Shown here one piece after another: positions 7,101-13,488 of a stretch of 13,488 nucleotides of DNA. Where the stretch lies: assembly GCA_024232355.1 (NCBI GenBank), contig JAAEPW010000053.1, forward strand, positions 1 through 13,488, given 5' to 3'. Position numbers and translations under genes: made by a program. The notes beneath the pieces were generated by a model. That model was not told where the DNA came from, did not search any database, and saw only the letters and a program-made list of their open reading frames with translations. Numbering within the stretch: position 1 is the first letter of the stretch; the number at the start of each line of letters is the position of its first letter. Source of the DNA: Chloroflexota bacterium. Lineage in GTDB: Bacteria; Chloroflexota; Anaerolineae; B4-G1.

Positions 7101-7207
7101 TGTCCTTTTCGTCCCCTCGTATCCACAAGCTGGATCACCGGGCTCTCAGCGTGCTCGTTCATCCTTCGGCCAATGAATTTGATTCCCAAGTCCATCCAAT
7201 TCGTCAT
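7097..7207 (-). CDS. 36-residue small ORF coupled to both neighbours
   Basis: MTNWMDLGIKFIGRRMNEHA followed by ESPVIQLVDTRGRKGQ. Its ATG (7207-7205) shares TGATG with the stop of the DUF6398-like gene. Its TGA (7099-7097) shares ATGA with the start of the methyltransferase gene. GAGGA lies about nine bases before the ATG. Overlaps at both ends fill the otherwise unexplained 106-base gap exactly, which argues for real translation. The peptide is basic and soluble, with no recognised motif. It may be a small structural subunit or only a translational-coupling ORF that carries ribosomes to the methyltransferase start. Confidence 0.5.
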   Translation of the reverse strand: MTNWMDLGIKFIGRRMNEHAESPVIQLVDTRGRKGQ

Positions 7208-7692
7208 CAGACAATTCCTCGTCGGCGCAATTCCTCTCGCATTTCAGGAGACAGCAGTTTGATCGGCACGATGAAGCCATCAATCATCACCATGTCCTTG
7301 CGAGGATTACTGTCGCACATTTCCTGTGTGGAGAACTCGGGATGCCAAGAATACAGATCAAACATGTCGCGAATGATCTTGGCCTTTTGTCCGACAGTGC
7401 TCTGGGAAACACCAAAATGCTTGGGAATGTCGGCGGCTGCGACGTAGGGCTCAAAACTGCGGTCAAACAAAAAATTGATCTGCCCCAGGGCATAGAGGAT
7501 AGCAGCAGCCCAGGTATTGACACGCCCCCGTAAAAAAGGCACTTGGTGCTTGCGCTTCATCTTGGAGACAAGTTTCTGGGTCAGTTGCTTATAGTCATCA
7601 TCCAGATATTGGTCGCAGAATTCACCCGTCAATTCGATCAATTTCTGACCGATGCTCTCTATCTTTTCTTTCTCTGCTCTAGTGCGTGCCAT
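7207..7692 (-). CDS. DUF6398-like helix-turn-helix protein
   Basis: A 161-residue protein with the signature NTWAAAILYALGQINFLFDR (residues 59-78). I associate this with DUF6398, a small domain often found beside transposon, restriction and defence genes. Residues 86-110 (AADIPKHFGVSQSTVGQKAK and the following helix) form a plausible helix-turn-helix. The start ATG at 7692 follows GGGAG, 57 bases after the stop of the helicase gene. The C-terminus holds a short beta segment (DMVMIDGFIVPIKLL) and the stop overlaps the next small ORF. It is probably DNA-binding and co-transcribed with the helicase and methyltransferase. Its role in the system is not known to me. Confidence 0.75.
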   Translation of the reverse strand: MARTRAEKEKIESIGQKLIELTGEFCDQYLDDDYKQLTQKLVSKMKRKHQVPFLRGRVNTWAAAILYALGQINFLFDRSFEPYVAAADIPKHFGVSQSTVGQKAKIIRDMFDLYSWHPEFSTQEMCDSNPRKDMVMIDGFIVPIKLLSPEMREELRRRGIV

Positions 7693-7749
7693 TTTACTCC
7701 CTCATCTACCAAGGCAGATTTCTCAGTGACATCAGATACAATTACCCTA

Positions 7750-10710
7750 TCACGCGGGAAACAGGACTGTCACTGTCAACAGATCGGAGCTCCCCGGCAA
7801 CAAGTCGTCAATCCCCCGCAGCCACCCGGCCACTTGCGCGCCTTCCCGCTGCTCCATCTGCTGGCGCATTAGAGTCCGCTCGGCCACAAGCTCCTGTCGT
7901 CGTGTTTCCACTGCGCCCTCCAACAATGCATCCAGCCCGTCAATCGTCAGCGCATCAGCCAGTACCTCTTGTACCTCTGCTTCAATACGCGTCTCGGGAC
8001 TGGGCTGCGCCTCTAACAAGCGCGTTACCTGTTGTCCCCTAATCACCGACGGCTGATCGCCATACACCAACACCGCCGCCGGCAACAACTCTTCCACAAT
8101 CGAGGTCGGTTCCGTGTTCACCACGTAGCGGGCTAAAAGGTGAAACACTGCTGTCACCTCATCCACGTCTGGTGTGACGATGTAGGCCGTGCGGCCATAA
8201 TGCTCCCCCCTGTCCTGTGAGGGCCTGTCTTCACAGAATAGGCCCTCACGAAAGGCATTTTGCTTTACGACCTCGACCAATCGCCGCACCAGCGGGTGCC
8301 CCACATCCAGCAGCGTCACGTCCGGGTCATCCAGCGCCCACTCGGGGTCGAATGTCGCCCGCTCGATCACTTCTCCCACCGAGGCGGTCTGCAAAGCCGG
8401 GTTGTTAATGAGAATACGCCACGAACCGTCCAAGCGGCCGCCGTGGTCGCCGCGACCGTCGCGGTCGCCGTTCTCAGTCACACTGCATCCAAAGCGGTTC
8501 AACCCGCTGAATAAAAAGCGCTGAATCTGCTCCGGCGAACCCACCGTCGCCGCCGTCTCCTCTAACCGCCGCTCGATCTCGGGCAGGCTGATGTGGGTCT
8601 GGCCATAAAAGCTGTCTTCCTTGATGCGCTCCAACGTCTCCTCAGCAAAGGGATTCTCCACCGGCTCATCGAGTGTCTCGGTGGCCAAGTCCTCAAAACT
8701 CAACTGCTTGGGACCCAGCGTCACGTCGTGCTGCTCCAGCAGATCCAGGATGTTGGTCTCGTCACCAAAGTAGGGTGGAGAAAAGCCATAGTCGCGCCGG
8801 ATCTGAGCTGCCTTTTCCACCAGCACTTTGAGGATGGTGGCATCCAGCGTCTCGTCCATCACCATCGTGCGCACATAGACCACCGGCTTGCGCTGTCCAA
8901 AGCGGTCCACCCGTCCGTTGCGCTGTTCCAACCGGTTGGGGTTCCAGGGCAGCTCATAGTGGATCACCTGGGCAGCGGCGTGCTGCAGGTTGATCCCCTC
9001 AGAAATGGCGTCGGTAGCGACGAGGGCGCCAACCTTTGCCCGCTCGAACTCGCCAAATATCTCTTGCCGCTGCCGCTCGTTCAGCCCACCGTGGATGGTC
9101 AACACCTTGGTGTTAACATAGCGCTTGTCGCGCTGAATCTGCCGCGCCAAATAGTTCATCGTGTCCATATAACGGGTAAAGATCACCACCTTGGGATCGG
9201 CTGCCAATCGCTGGCGGAGCACCGTGTCGAGTAGTTTTTGCAGTTTGCTGTCACGGCGAGCAGTGACCTTGTTCGCCTTTTCCAACACATCTTCCAAGAG
9301 TTCCAGTTCGGCTTGAATCTCTTTCGGCGAGCCATAGACCACGCGCTCGGTCCGCTGTCCGGCCTCCTCGTCGGTCAGTCGTTCACCAGTATCCTCGTCC
9401 AGCACGTTGGCGCGGGCCACATCGGGCGGAATGGGCGTCTCCTCAACCTCAGCCATTGCACCTGCCAATCGCTGCCTCAGTCGCTCGCGCCGGTTGCGCA
9501 ACGAGCAACGCAGTGCCTCCGGTGAACTGAGCGCCCGCTTGTGCATGTGCATCACCGTCCAGTGGGCCAGCGTGCGCGCCTGGACGCTGCCGATTGATGC
9601 TTGCTGCAACACCTGGTTGCCGTAGGTCTCGACAGCGCGGATGGCGTCCATCTCGTAGGCCGTGGGCGGCACAATGACCTCATCCTGGTCGCGTTCGGGG
9701 AATGGGCTGCTGCTAACACGTCCGCGTGCCACGTCACCGTGTGCCGCATCATCTTGGAACCAAGTCTCCACGTCCTCCCGCCGTCGCTGGCAAACGTACG
9801 GCTCGGCCGCCGAACGAGCGACCTGTGGGGCATGGACCGGTCCCGTCACGGCTCCCACGTCCAACATCCGCAAGAGACTGGCAAAAGAGTCGGTGTACCC
9901 ATTGTGGGGTGTAGCAGTCAGGAGTAACAAATGACGCACGCGGGAACTGGCAGCCAACAACTTGCCCAACTCCCAACGGTCCATACGCACCCGTTGATCC
10001 GGTCCACTCTGGTGTGGCTTGGCCACCTGGTGCGCCTCGTCAATAAGGACAATGTCCCAACGCTGCTCGAGGATCTGGTTTTTGATCGCCGGTTGCTTGG
10101 CATAGTCTACCGAGGTAATCAGGAAACGATAGTGCTCCCAGGGATTGGCGCCAGCGGGCAGTTCCCGCTCCATCTCTCGCCGGTGGCGGGCCGAGATGAT
10201 ACGAGCCGGAATGTGGAAAAAATAGTCCAACGCCTCACGCCATTGTTCCCGCAGGTTAGCGGGCACAATAATCAGCAGACGAGTAGCCATCTGGCGGGCC
10301 AAGAGTTCGGTGATGATCAACCCTGCCTCGATGGTCTTGCCCAACCCGACGTCATCGGCAATAAGCATCCGCACCCGAGGCATCTCCAGCGCCATCACCA
10401 CGGGGACCAATTGGTAATCCTTGGGAACAACACGGCTGCGTTGGAGACTGATCAAGGGTGCAGTGCCGTGAAGCAGGCTAAGGCGGTAGGCACGCAAGAA
10501 AAGATCTTGAGCGCTAGGGTGCCCCACGATATTGGGTGACGGTGGTTCCAGACGGCCAGGTTGGATGTCCTCAAAGGGAATGTAGAACTTGGTACGCTCC
10601 GCCTCGCCGCCATCAATGGACGTGGCAATGAGGACGTTCCTCTCTTGTCCATCCACGCGCCAGAGGCGGGATCGGTTCCGGATAACAGTACCGGGCGGGA
10701 AAACTTGCAT
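7750..10710 (-). CDS. drmD: DrmD-like SNF2-family helicase
   Basis: A 986-residue ATP-dependent DNA translocase. The Q-like motif is KDYQLVP (97-103), Walker A is ADDVGLGKTIEAG (118-130), the DEAH box is IDEAHQV (223-229) and motif III is LLTATPHNG (263-271). The C-terminal RecA lobe has VIFTRYMDTMNYLA (about 509), VATDAISEGINLQ (564-576) and QRNGRVDRFGQR (596-607). The region 610-986 is an accessory domain. This is the SNF2/RapA-like layout of DISARM class 1 DrmD. I start at ATG 10710, preceded by AGGGGGTG, because the protein then begins with the usual FPPGTVI strand. The frame stays open upstream to 11067, but that part covers the promoter. It is the first gene of the operon. Two palindromic inserts lie in its 3' half. 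Confidence 0.88.
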   Translation of the reverse strand: MQVFPPGTVIRNRSRLWRVDGQERNVLIATSIDGGEAERTKFYIPFEDIQPGRLEPPSPNIVGHPSAQDLFLRAYRLSLLHGTAPLISLQRSRVVPKDYQLVPVVMALEMPRVRMLIADDVGLGKTIEAGLIITELLARQMATRLLIIVPANLREQWREALDYFFHIPARIISARHRREMERELPAGANPWEHYRFLITSVDYAKQPAIKNQILEQRWDIVLIDEAHQVAKPHQSGPDQRVRMDRWELGKLLAASSRVRHLLLLTATPHNGYTDSFASLLRMLDVGAVTGPVHAPQVARSAAEPYVCQRRREDVETWFQDDAAHGDVARGRVSSSPFPERDQDEVIVPPTAYEMDAIRAVETYGNQVLQQASIGSVQARTLAHWTVMHMHKRALSSPEALRCSLRNRRERLRQRLAGAMAEVEETPIPPDVARANVLDEDTGERLTDEEAGQRTERVVYGSPKEIQAELELLEDVLEKANKVTARRDSKLQKLLDTVLRQRLAADPKVVIFTRYMDTMNYLARQIQRDKRYVNTKVLTIHGGLNERQRQEIFGEFERAKVGALVATDAISEGINLQHAAAQVIHYELPWNPNRLEQRNGRVDRFGQRKPVVYVRTMVMDETLDATILKVLVEKAAQIRRDYGFSPPYFGDETNILDLLEQHDVTLGPKQLSFEDLATETLDEPVENPFAEETLERIKEDSFYGQTHISLPEIERRLEETAATVGSPEQIQRFLFSGLNRFGCSVTENGDRDGRGDHGGRLDGSWRILINNPALQTASVGEVIERATFDPEWALDDPDVTLLDVGHPLVRRLVEVVKQNAFREGLFCEDRPSQDRGEHYGRTAYIVTPDVDEVTAVFHLLARYVVNTEPTSIVEELLPAAVLVYGDQPSVIRGQQVTRLLEAQPSPETRIEAEVQEVLADALTIDGLDALLEGAVETRRQELVAERTLMRQQMEQREGAQVAGWLRGIDDLLPGSSDLLTVTVLFPA
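8217..8249. repeat. 10-base-arm palindrome inside the helicase gene
   Basis: GTGAGGGCCT (8217-8226) and AGGCCCTCAC (8240-8249) are exact reverse complements separated by 13 bases. CTGTGA (8215-8220) and TCACAG (8231-8236) offer a second, mutually exclusive pairing. The total is 33 bases, a multiple of three, and encodes roughly REGLFCEDRPSQ around residue 825. It looks like another in-frame palindromic insertion. Confidence 0.65.
8445..8468. repeat. Nested GGTCGC/GCGACC repeats inside the helicase gene
   Basis: GGTCGC (8445-8450), GCGACC (8452-8457) and GGTCGC (8463-8468) alternate as inverted copies of one hexamer. They encode the odd Gly/Asp/Arg-rich stretch GDRDGRGDHGGRLDG near residue 750. 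This is low-complexity sequence inside an otherwise normal domain and is likely a small repeat expansion or insertion. Confidence 0.5.
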
Positions 10711-10734
10711 AGCACCCCCTGTGATCGTCGTTGA

Positions 10735-10749
10735 ACGCACTGTGTGCGT
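10735..10749. promoter_or_regulatory. Operator-like palindrome in the helicase leader
   Basis: ACGCAC-TGT-GTGCGT, a perfect 6-base-arm palindrome, lies 25-39 bases before the helicase ATG and just after the TATAGT element. It could be a repressor site or a small hairpin in the leader. Given the size of the spacer, chance cannot be excluded. Confidence 0.35.
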
Positions 10750-10887
10750 GTTGCTTGTACTATACAATCGGGACATAGGCCAAGGTGCAGAATTGTCTTG
10801 CAAGTGAATGCCCCAGTTGACCTGGTCGGTTCTTTGTGCTGCACTGATTGTGGTCAGAGCAGCCACTACGCCTTGGTTACAGCCTCG

Positions 10888-10902
10888 GACTCTGGTAGAG
10901 TC
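10888..10902. promoter_or_regulatory. Second operator-like palindrome in the leader
   Basis: GACTCT-GGT-AGAGTC, perfect 6-base arms with the same 3-base centre length as the palindrome at 10735, lies about 20 bases after the predicted transcription start of the minus-strand promoter. That is a natural place for a repressor site. The two palindromes do not share sequence. Confidence 0.35.
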
Positions 10903-10928
10903 AAGACTGGTTCTTGCATTGCTCTTCA

Positions 10929-10957
10929 AGTATAGCATATCCTTGTCCGAGGTGCAA
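10929..10957 (-). promoter_or_regulatory. Sigma-70-type promoter for the defence operon
   Basis: On the minus strand TTGCAC (10957-10952) is followed after exactly 17 bases by TATACT (10934-10929), with TGC just before the -10 (extended -10). This is the best promoter-like sequence in the window. It points into the helicase gene, with a predicted start near 10922. Confidence 0.65.
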
Positions 10958-11024
10958 AAGCATGTTGGCCCATTATGCTCAGGCAAGACCATCTCTTTCC
11001 CTTCCCCCCTCGCCCATTCCAGGG

Positions 11025-11030
11025 TACAAT
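11025..11030 (+). promoter_or_regulatory. Possible -10 element for the recombinase fusion gene
   Basis: TACAAT lies 29 bases before the ATG at 11059. No good -35 is present at the right distance (TTCCCC at best), so activity would be weak or need an activator. The ribosome site AAGGAG lies eight bases before the ATG. Confidence 0.3.
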
Positions 11031-11058
11031 ACATCGTGTAACACCAAGGAGACTCCCA

Positions 11059-13260
11059 ATGCCCCATCCCAAGGTAAATCGCACCGCCCTATACGCCCGC
11101 ACTGCCCTCAACGCACAAACCGAGGACAGCCAACCCATCGCCGCCCAACTGACCTCAATGCGCGACTTTGCAGCTCAACGAGGCTGGACCATCGTCGCCG
11201 AGTTCACAGACCCCCACACCAACGACCGCCCCACCCTTCAAGACCTCCTCGCCGCTGTCGAGGAACACACCCTTGACATCATCCTCGTCTATGCCCTCGC
11301 CACCCTCTCCGACTCGATCTTTGACACCCTCGCTATCCTGGAAACACTGGGCAAACACAACGTCGGCTTTGCTTCAGTCAAGGAACCCCAGTTCGACCTC
11401 ACCACCCCCACCGGCCGTCCACCGCTCGACCTCATCGCCAATCTCGGCCAATACTATGATGATCTCCTCCATCGTCGCGCCAACAGAGCCAAACATCAAC
11501 GTAGCGGCATAGGCTCATATACCCTCACCCTCCATTACGGCTATCAACACGACGGCGACCCCCAAACCCCACCCGTCATCGTGGAAAAAGAGGCCGAGGC
11601 GATCCGCCTGGCCTTTGAGCGCTACGCTGCAGGCAAAGACTCTTACCAAGACATTGCCAATCTGCTCAACGAATCCGGCTACCGCACCCGTCGGGGTCGC
11701 AACTTTGCCAAGGACACCGTCGCCAGCTTACTGCGCAATCCCTTCTATGCCGGTAAAGCTGTACAGGAGAACGACACAGCCCCAAGCCACCACAACACCA
11801 TCGTCACCGAAGGACTTTGGGAAACCGCCCACCACGTCCGCGAACGCCACCACCACGCCTCGCGCACCTCCAAGCACCAGACCCATCCATACCTGCTCAA
11901 CAGAATCGCCTCCTGTCACATCTGTGGTCGCAATCTGCGTGTCCAATCCACCGCCACAGCCAACTTTTACCGCGAGATGCCCGATCCCCACAATACCTGC
12001 CCCAACGGTCAGACCGGCGTGCGGGCCGAGGTACTCCACCGGCAGATTGAGGTCATCGTCAGAGAGTTACATCTTCCAGCGGGTTGGCAAGAGGAGTTGG
12101 AGCAGGCAATGGTTGAGGAAAATGTCCCCTCACTTCAGAGCCGTCGCGCCCGCCTGGTTGCCCTCCGCCGCCGTCTCAAGGAAGGATACCTCCGAGGCGA
12201 TTTCAAAGAGGACGAGGACATCTACCAACGGGAACTAGCGCGGGTTCGCAGGGAGTTGGAGCAGATCCCCACCGAGGAAGATCGTTATCGCGTGCGCCAG
12301 GTTGTCCAACTCTTGGATGATCGGACTGGTGTGTGGGACAAAGCCGATGCCGCCGATTTGGGCAACCTGATTCAGTTGATGCTACGGGAGGTGCAGGTAG
12401 ACGTGATCCAAGGACGGTTGTTTTTCCTCCGGCCATACGCCCCGTTCATCCCGCTCTTTCGCTCTCACCCGCTTTTGCAAGAGCGAGATGTGGGCAGATT
12501 TACCCCAGTCTGGCCGGACGAACTGACCACAGGACAGACATTGCCACCCCTCACCGCGCTGCCTGATGAAGGCAAATTGGTCAGCTCGCCCTTCCTCCCT
12601 ACCTGGCCGTGGGAACCGAATCCAAAAACCCGCATCTCCAAACCCCTCGGCGCAGCTCTCAAAGCACGCCGCAAGGCCGGTTACGAGGGTGACATTGCCA
12701 TCTCCGTGCCCCAACCAGGTGTGCCCCCGATTCTCCTGGACGCCCACAAGTGGCCGGATGTTTCGCTGGAAGAATCGACGCTCGCCCAAGCGTTAGAGAG
12801 GCCAGGCGGTTCGGTGATTTTCCTGGATACTCCCCTCGTCGTTCAGCGTCACTCCGCCCCTAGCGAACTGGTGCAAGTTGTCTACAGGCTGCTGGCTCCA
12901 GAGGGACACTGGCATTTTGTGGACATAGCGCCCGCCTCGATGCCCGCTCACTGGCTCTTTGCTTTCTTCCCCGAGGCGTGGGGGTACGTGGAGAGATTTT
13001 TCCGAGGGACACAAGAGTTATACACGGTACTACGCCGTACCGGGTTCCAGGTCGAACAACGGGAGCACACCTTCTACCAGCCCATCGCCCTGGGAGTAGC
13101 ATTGAAGATCGCCCGGCGACGGCTCGGTTTGCTCACCGCTCTGCCCGACGAACTCTACCAGGAGGGGCTACAACGCTTGGAGAAAACACTGGGGAAACAA
13201 GGGGATGATGCACTGGTGCCCTCCGAGGTGACGGTGGTGGAGGGGATGGCGAAAAAGTGA
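11059..13260 (+). CDS. Catalytically degenerate large serine recombinase fused to a methyltransferase-like C-terminus
   Basis: A 733-residue protein. Residues 8-150 align with a resolvase domain: TALYARTALNAQ matches the usual ALYARVSxxxQ, NDRPTL (55-60) is conserved, and LVYALATLSDSI (76-87) matches VYKLDRLSRS. The catalytic serine position is Ala16, and the two LDRLSR arginines are Thr82 and Asp85. Residues 150-260 form the recombinase DNA-binding domain (DIANLLNESGYRTRRG, TVASLLRNPFYAGKAV). Residues 283-330 are a zinc-ribbon-like part with CHIC and one later Cys only. Residues 355-450 are coiled coil. From about 540 it changes character: VVYRLLAPEGHWHFVDIAP (608-626) and TGFQVEQREHTFY (661-673) resemble the last strands of a SAM methyltransferase, without a visible GxGxG motif. 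It should bind DNA but not recombine. The start ATG has AAGGAG eight bases upstream. It is divergent from the defence operon. Confidence 0.8.
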   Translation: MPHPKVNRTALYARTALNAQTEDSQPIAAQLTSMRDFAAQRGWTIVAEFTDPHTNDRPTLQDLLAAVEEHTLDIILVYALATLSDSIFDTLAILETLGKHNVGFASVKEPQFDLTTPTGRPPLDLIANLGQYYDDLLHRRANRAKHQRSGIGSYTLTLHYGYQHDGDPQTPPVIVEKEAEAIRLAFERYAAGKDSYQDIANLLNESGYRTRRGRNFAKDTVASLLRNPFYAGKAVQENDTAPSHHNTIVTEGLWETAHHVRERHHHASRTSKHQTHPYLLNRIASCHICGRNLRVQSTATANFYREMPDPHNTCPNGQTGVRAEVLHRQIEVIVRELHLPAGWQEELEQAMVEENVPSLQSRRARLVALRRRLKEGYLRGDFKEDEDIYQRELARVRRELEQIPTEEDRYRVRQVVQLLDDRTGVWDKADAADLGNLIQLMLREVQVDVIQGRLFFLRPYAPFIPLFRSHPLLQERDVGRFTPVWPDELTTGQTLPPLTALPDEGKLVSSPFLPTWPWEPNPKTRISKPLGAALKARRKAGYEGDIAISVPQPGVPPILLDAHKWPDVSLEESTLAQALERPGGSVIFLDTPLVVQRHSAPSELVQVVYRLLAPEGHWHFVDIAPASMPAHWLFAFFPEAWGYVERFFRGTQELYTVLRRTGFQVEQREHTFYQPIALGVALKIARRRLGLLTALPDELYQEGLQRLEKTLGKQGDDALVPSEVTVVEGMAKK

Positions 13261-13291
13261 TCGAGAACCAGAAAATTTGCGCAACCCCCGT

Positions 13292-13488
13292 CTACAGTTC
13301 TGTTTCATTATCATCCGCCACGAACGACCGCCCCATCGCCCACCACCAAACGATCCGCCGCAAATCTACCATCGTCACGAAAAAGAGCCAGAAGCATATC
13401 AGCACCATTGCCAGCGCACCCGCCAAAGCCACAAACACGGGAATCCAAAACTCCCACGTTAATGGCAGTTGAGCGATCGTTGTGAGCA
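13292..13488 (-). CDS. C-terminal end of a membrane protein, partial
   Basis: The minus-strand frame enters from the right edge and ends with TAG at 13294-13292, giving 64 residues. It contains a clear membrane segment (WIPVFVALAGALAMVLICFW, continuing LFFV), a short basic loop, a tryptophan-rich VDLRRIVWWWAMGRSF and an acidic tail DDNETEL. The gene converges on the recombinase fusion, whose stop is 31 bases away. No clear terminator lies between them. The plus-strand ORFs in the same stretch look like shadows. The family is unknown and the true start is outside the window. Confidence 0.5.
   Translation of the reverse strand, partial: LTTIAQLPLTWEFWIPVFVALAGALAMVLICFWLFFVTMVDLRRIVWWWAMGRSFVADDNETEL

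Larger units (their letters stand above)
10711..11058. other. Divergent intergenic region between the helicase operon and the recombinase fusion
   Basis: This 348-base spacer has no convincing gene. It holds a strong minus-strand promoter (10929-10957), leaving a leader of about 210 bases before the helicase start. It also has two perfect 6-base-arm palindromes and a distant inverted pair, CCTCGGAC (10883-10890) and GTCCGAGG (10945-10952). That pair places one copy in the promoter spacer and one in the early transcript. A weak TATAGT (10764-10759) could be a second minus-strand -10. Toward the right edge lies a plus-strand TACAAT. Confidence 0.6.

Noticed and set aside
10975..11058. Upstream start of the recombinase frame at 10975
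   Set aside because: ATG at 11059 has AAGGAG eight bases upstream and leads directly into the resolvase strand. The extra 28 residues are low-complexity Pro/Phe-rich.
10711..11067. N-terminal extension of the helicase frame by 119 codons
   Set aside because: The frame is open, but it covers the best promoter and leader palindromes and its residues do not look like the family. The ATG at 10710 has a ribosome site and gives the usual N-terminus.
13257..13472. Plus-strand 71-codon ORF after the recombinase fusion
   Set aside because: It overlaps the recombinase stop with no ribosome site and its composition is unlike a gene. The minus strand here encodes a clear membrane segment.
1..13488. CRISPR array, tRNA, rRNA or complete insertion sequence
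   Set aside because: No regularly spaced direct repeats, no cloverleaf-like or rRNA segments and no transposase were found. The repeats seen are single palindromes inside genes.

Overview
The window looks like a defence island of a moderately GC-rich bacterium. A Chloroflexota-type genome is my best guess, from the mixed ATG/GTG/TTG starts, the tight operon junctions and several short palindromic repeat families sitting in frame inside genes. That assignment is inference and no marker gene in the window proves it. There are no rRNA or tRNA genes, no CRISPR array and no complete insertion sequence.

Layout, reading the minus strand from right to left: a long operon runs from about 10.9 kb to the left edge. 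It begins with a SNF2-family helicase (7750-10710, DrmD-like). Next come a DUF6398-type small protein (7207-7692), an unlisted 36-codon ORF tied to both neighbours by overlapping stop/start codons (7097-7207), and a 1365-residue Eco57I/DrmMI-like adenine-specific DNA methyltransferase (3003-7100). After these lie a toxin-antitoxin pair with its own promoter-like sequence (antitoxin 2691-2945, PIN toxin 2290-2694), a short possibly broken ORF (2071-2265), a HEAT-repeat-like protein (1365-2096), a Cys-motif protein with a basic tail (819-1346) and a DUF3024-like protein (203-745). The left edge cuts off the first 62 codons of what looks like a very large DEAD/DEAH helicase of the DUF1998/DruE type (1-186).

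On the plus strand, divergent from the operon, is a 733-residue fusion (11059-13260). Its N-terminal half has the architecture of a large serine recombinase, but the catalytic serine and both arginines of the LDRLSR motif are replaced. Its C-terminal part resembles the second half of a SAM-methyltransferase fold. The 348-base divergent spacer holds a good promoter for the operon and two small perfect palindromes. The right edge carries the end of a minus-strand membrane protein.

How it may work together: DrmD plus DrmMI is the class 1 DISARM signature, in which a methylase marks host DNA and helicases act on incoming unmodified DNA. The next helicase here does not start like DrmA or DrmB but like the long DUF1998 helicases of Druantia (DruE). 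The visible genes therefore form a DISARM/Druantia-like composite with several uncharacterised cargo genes. The divergent dead recombinase-methyltransferase fusion is a candidate regulator or accessory factor. The far-left genes needed to classify the system lie outside the window.
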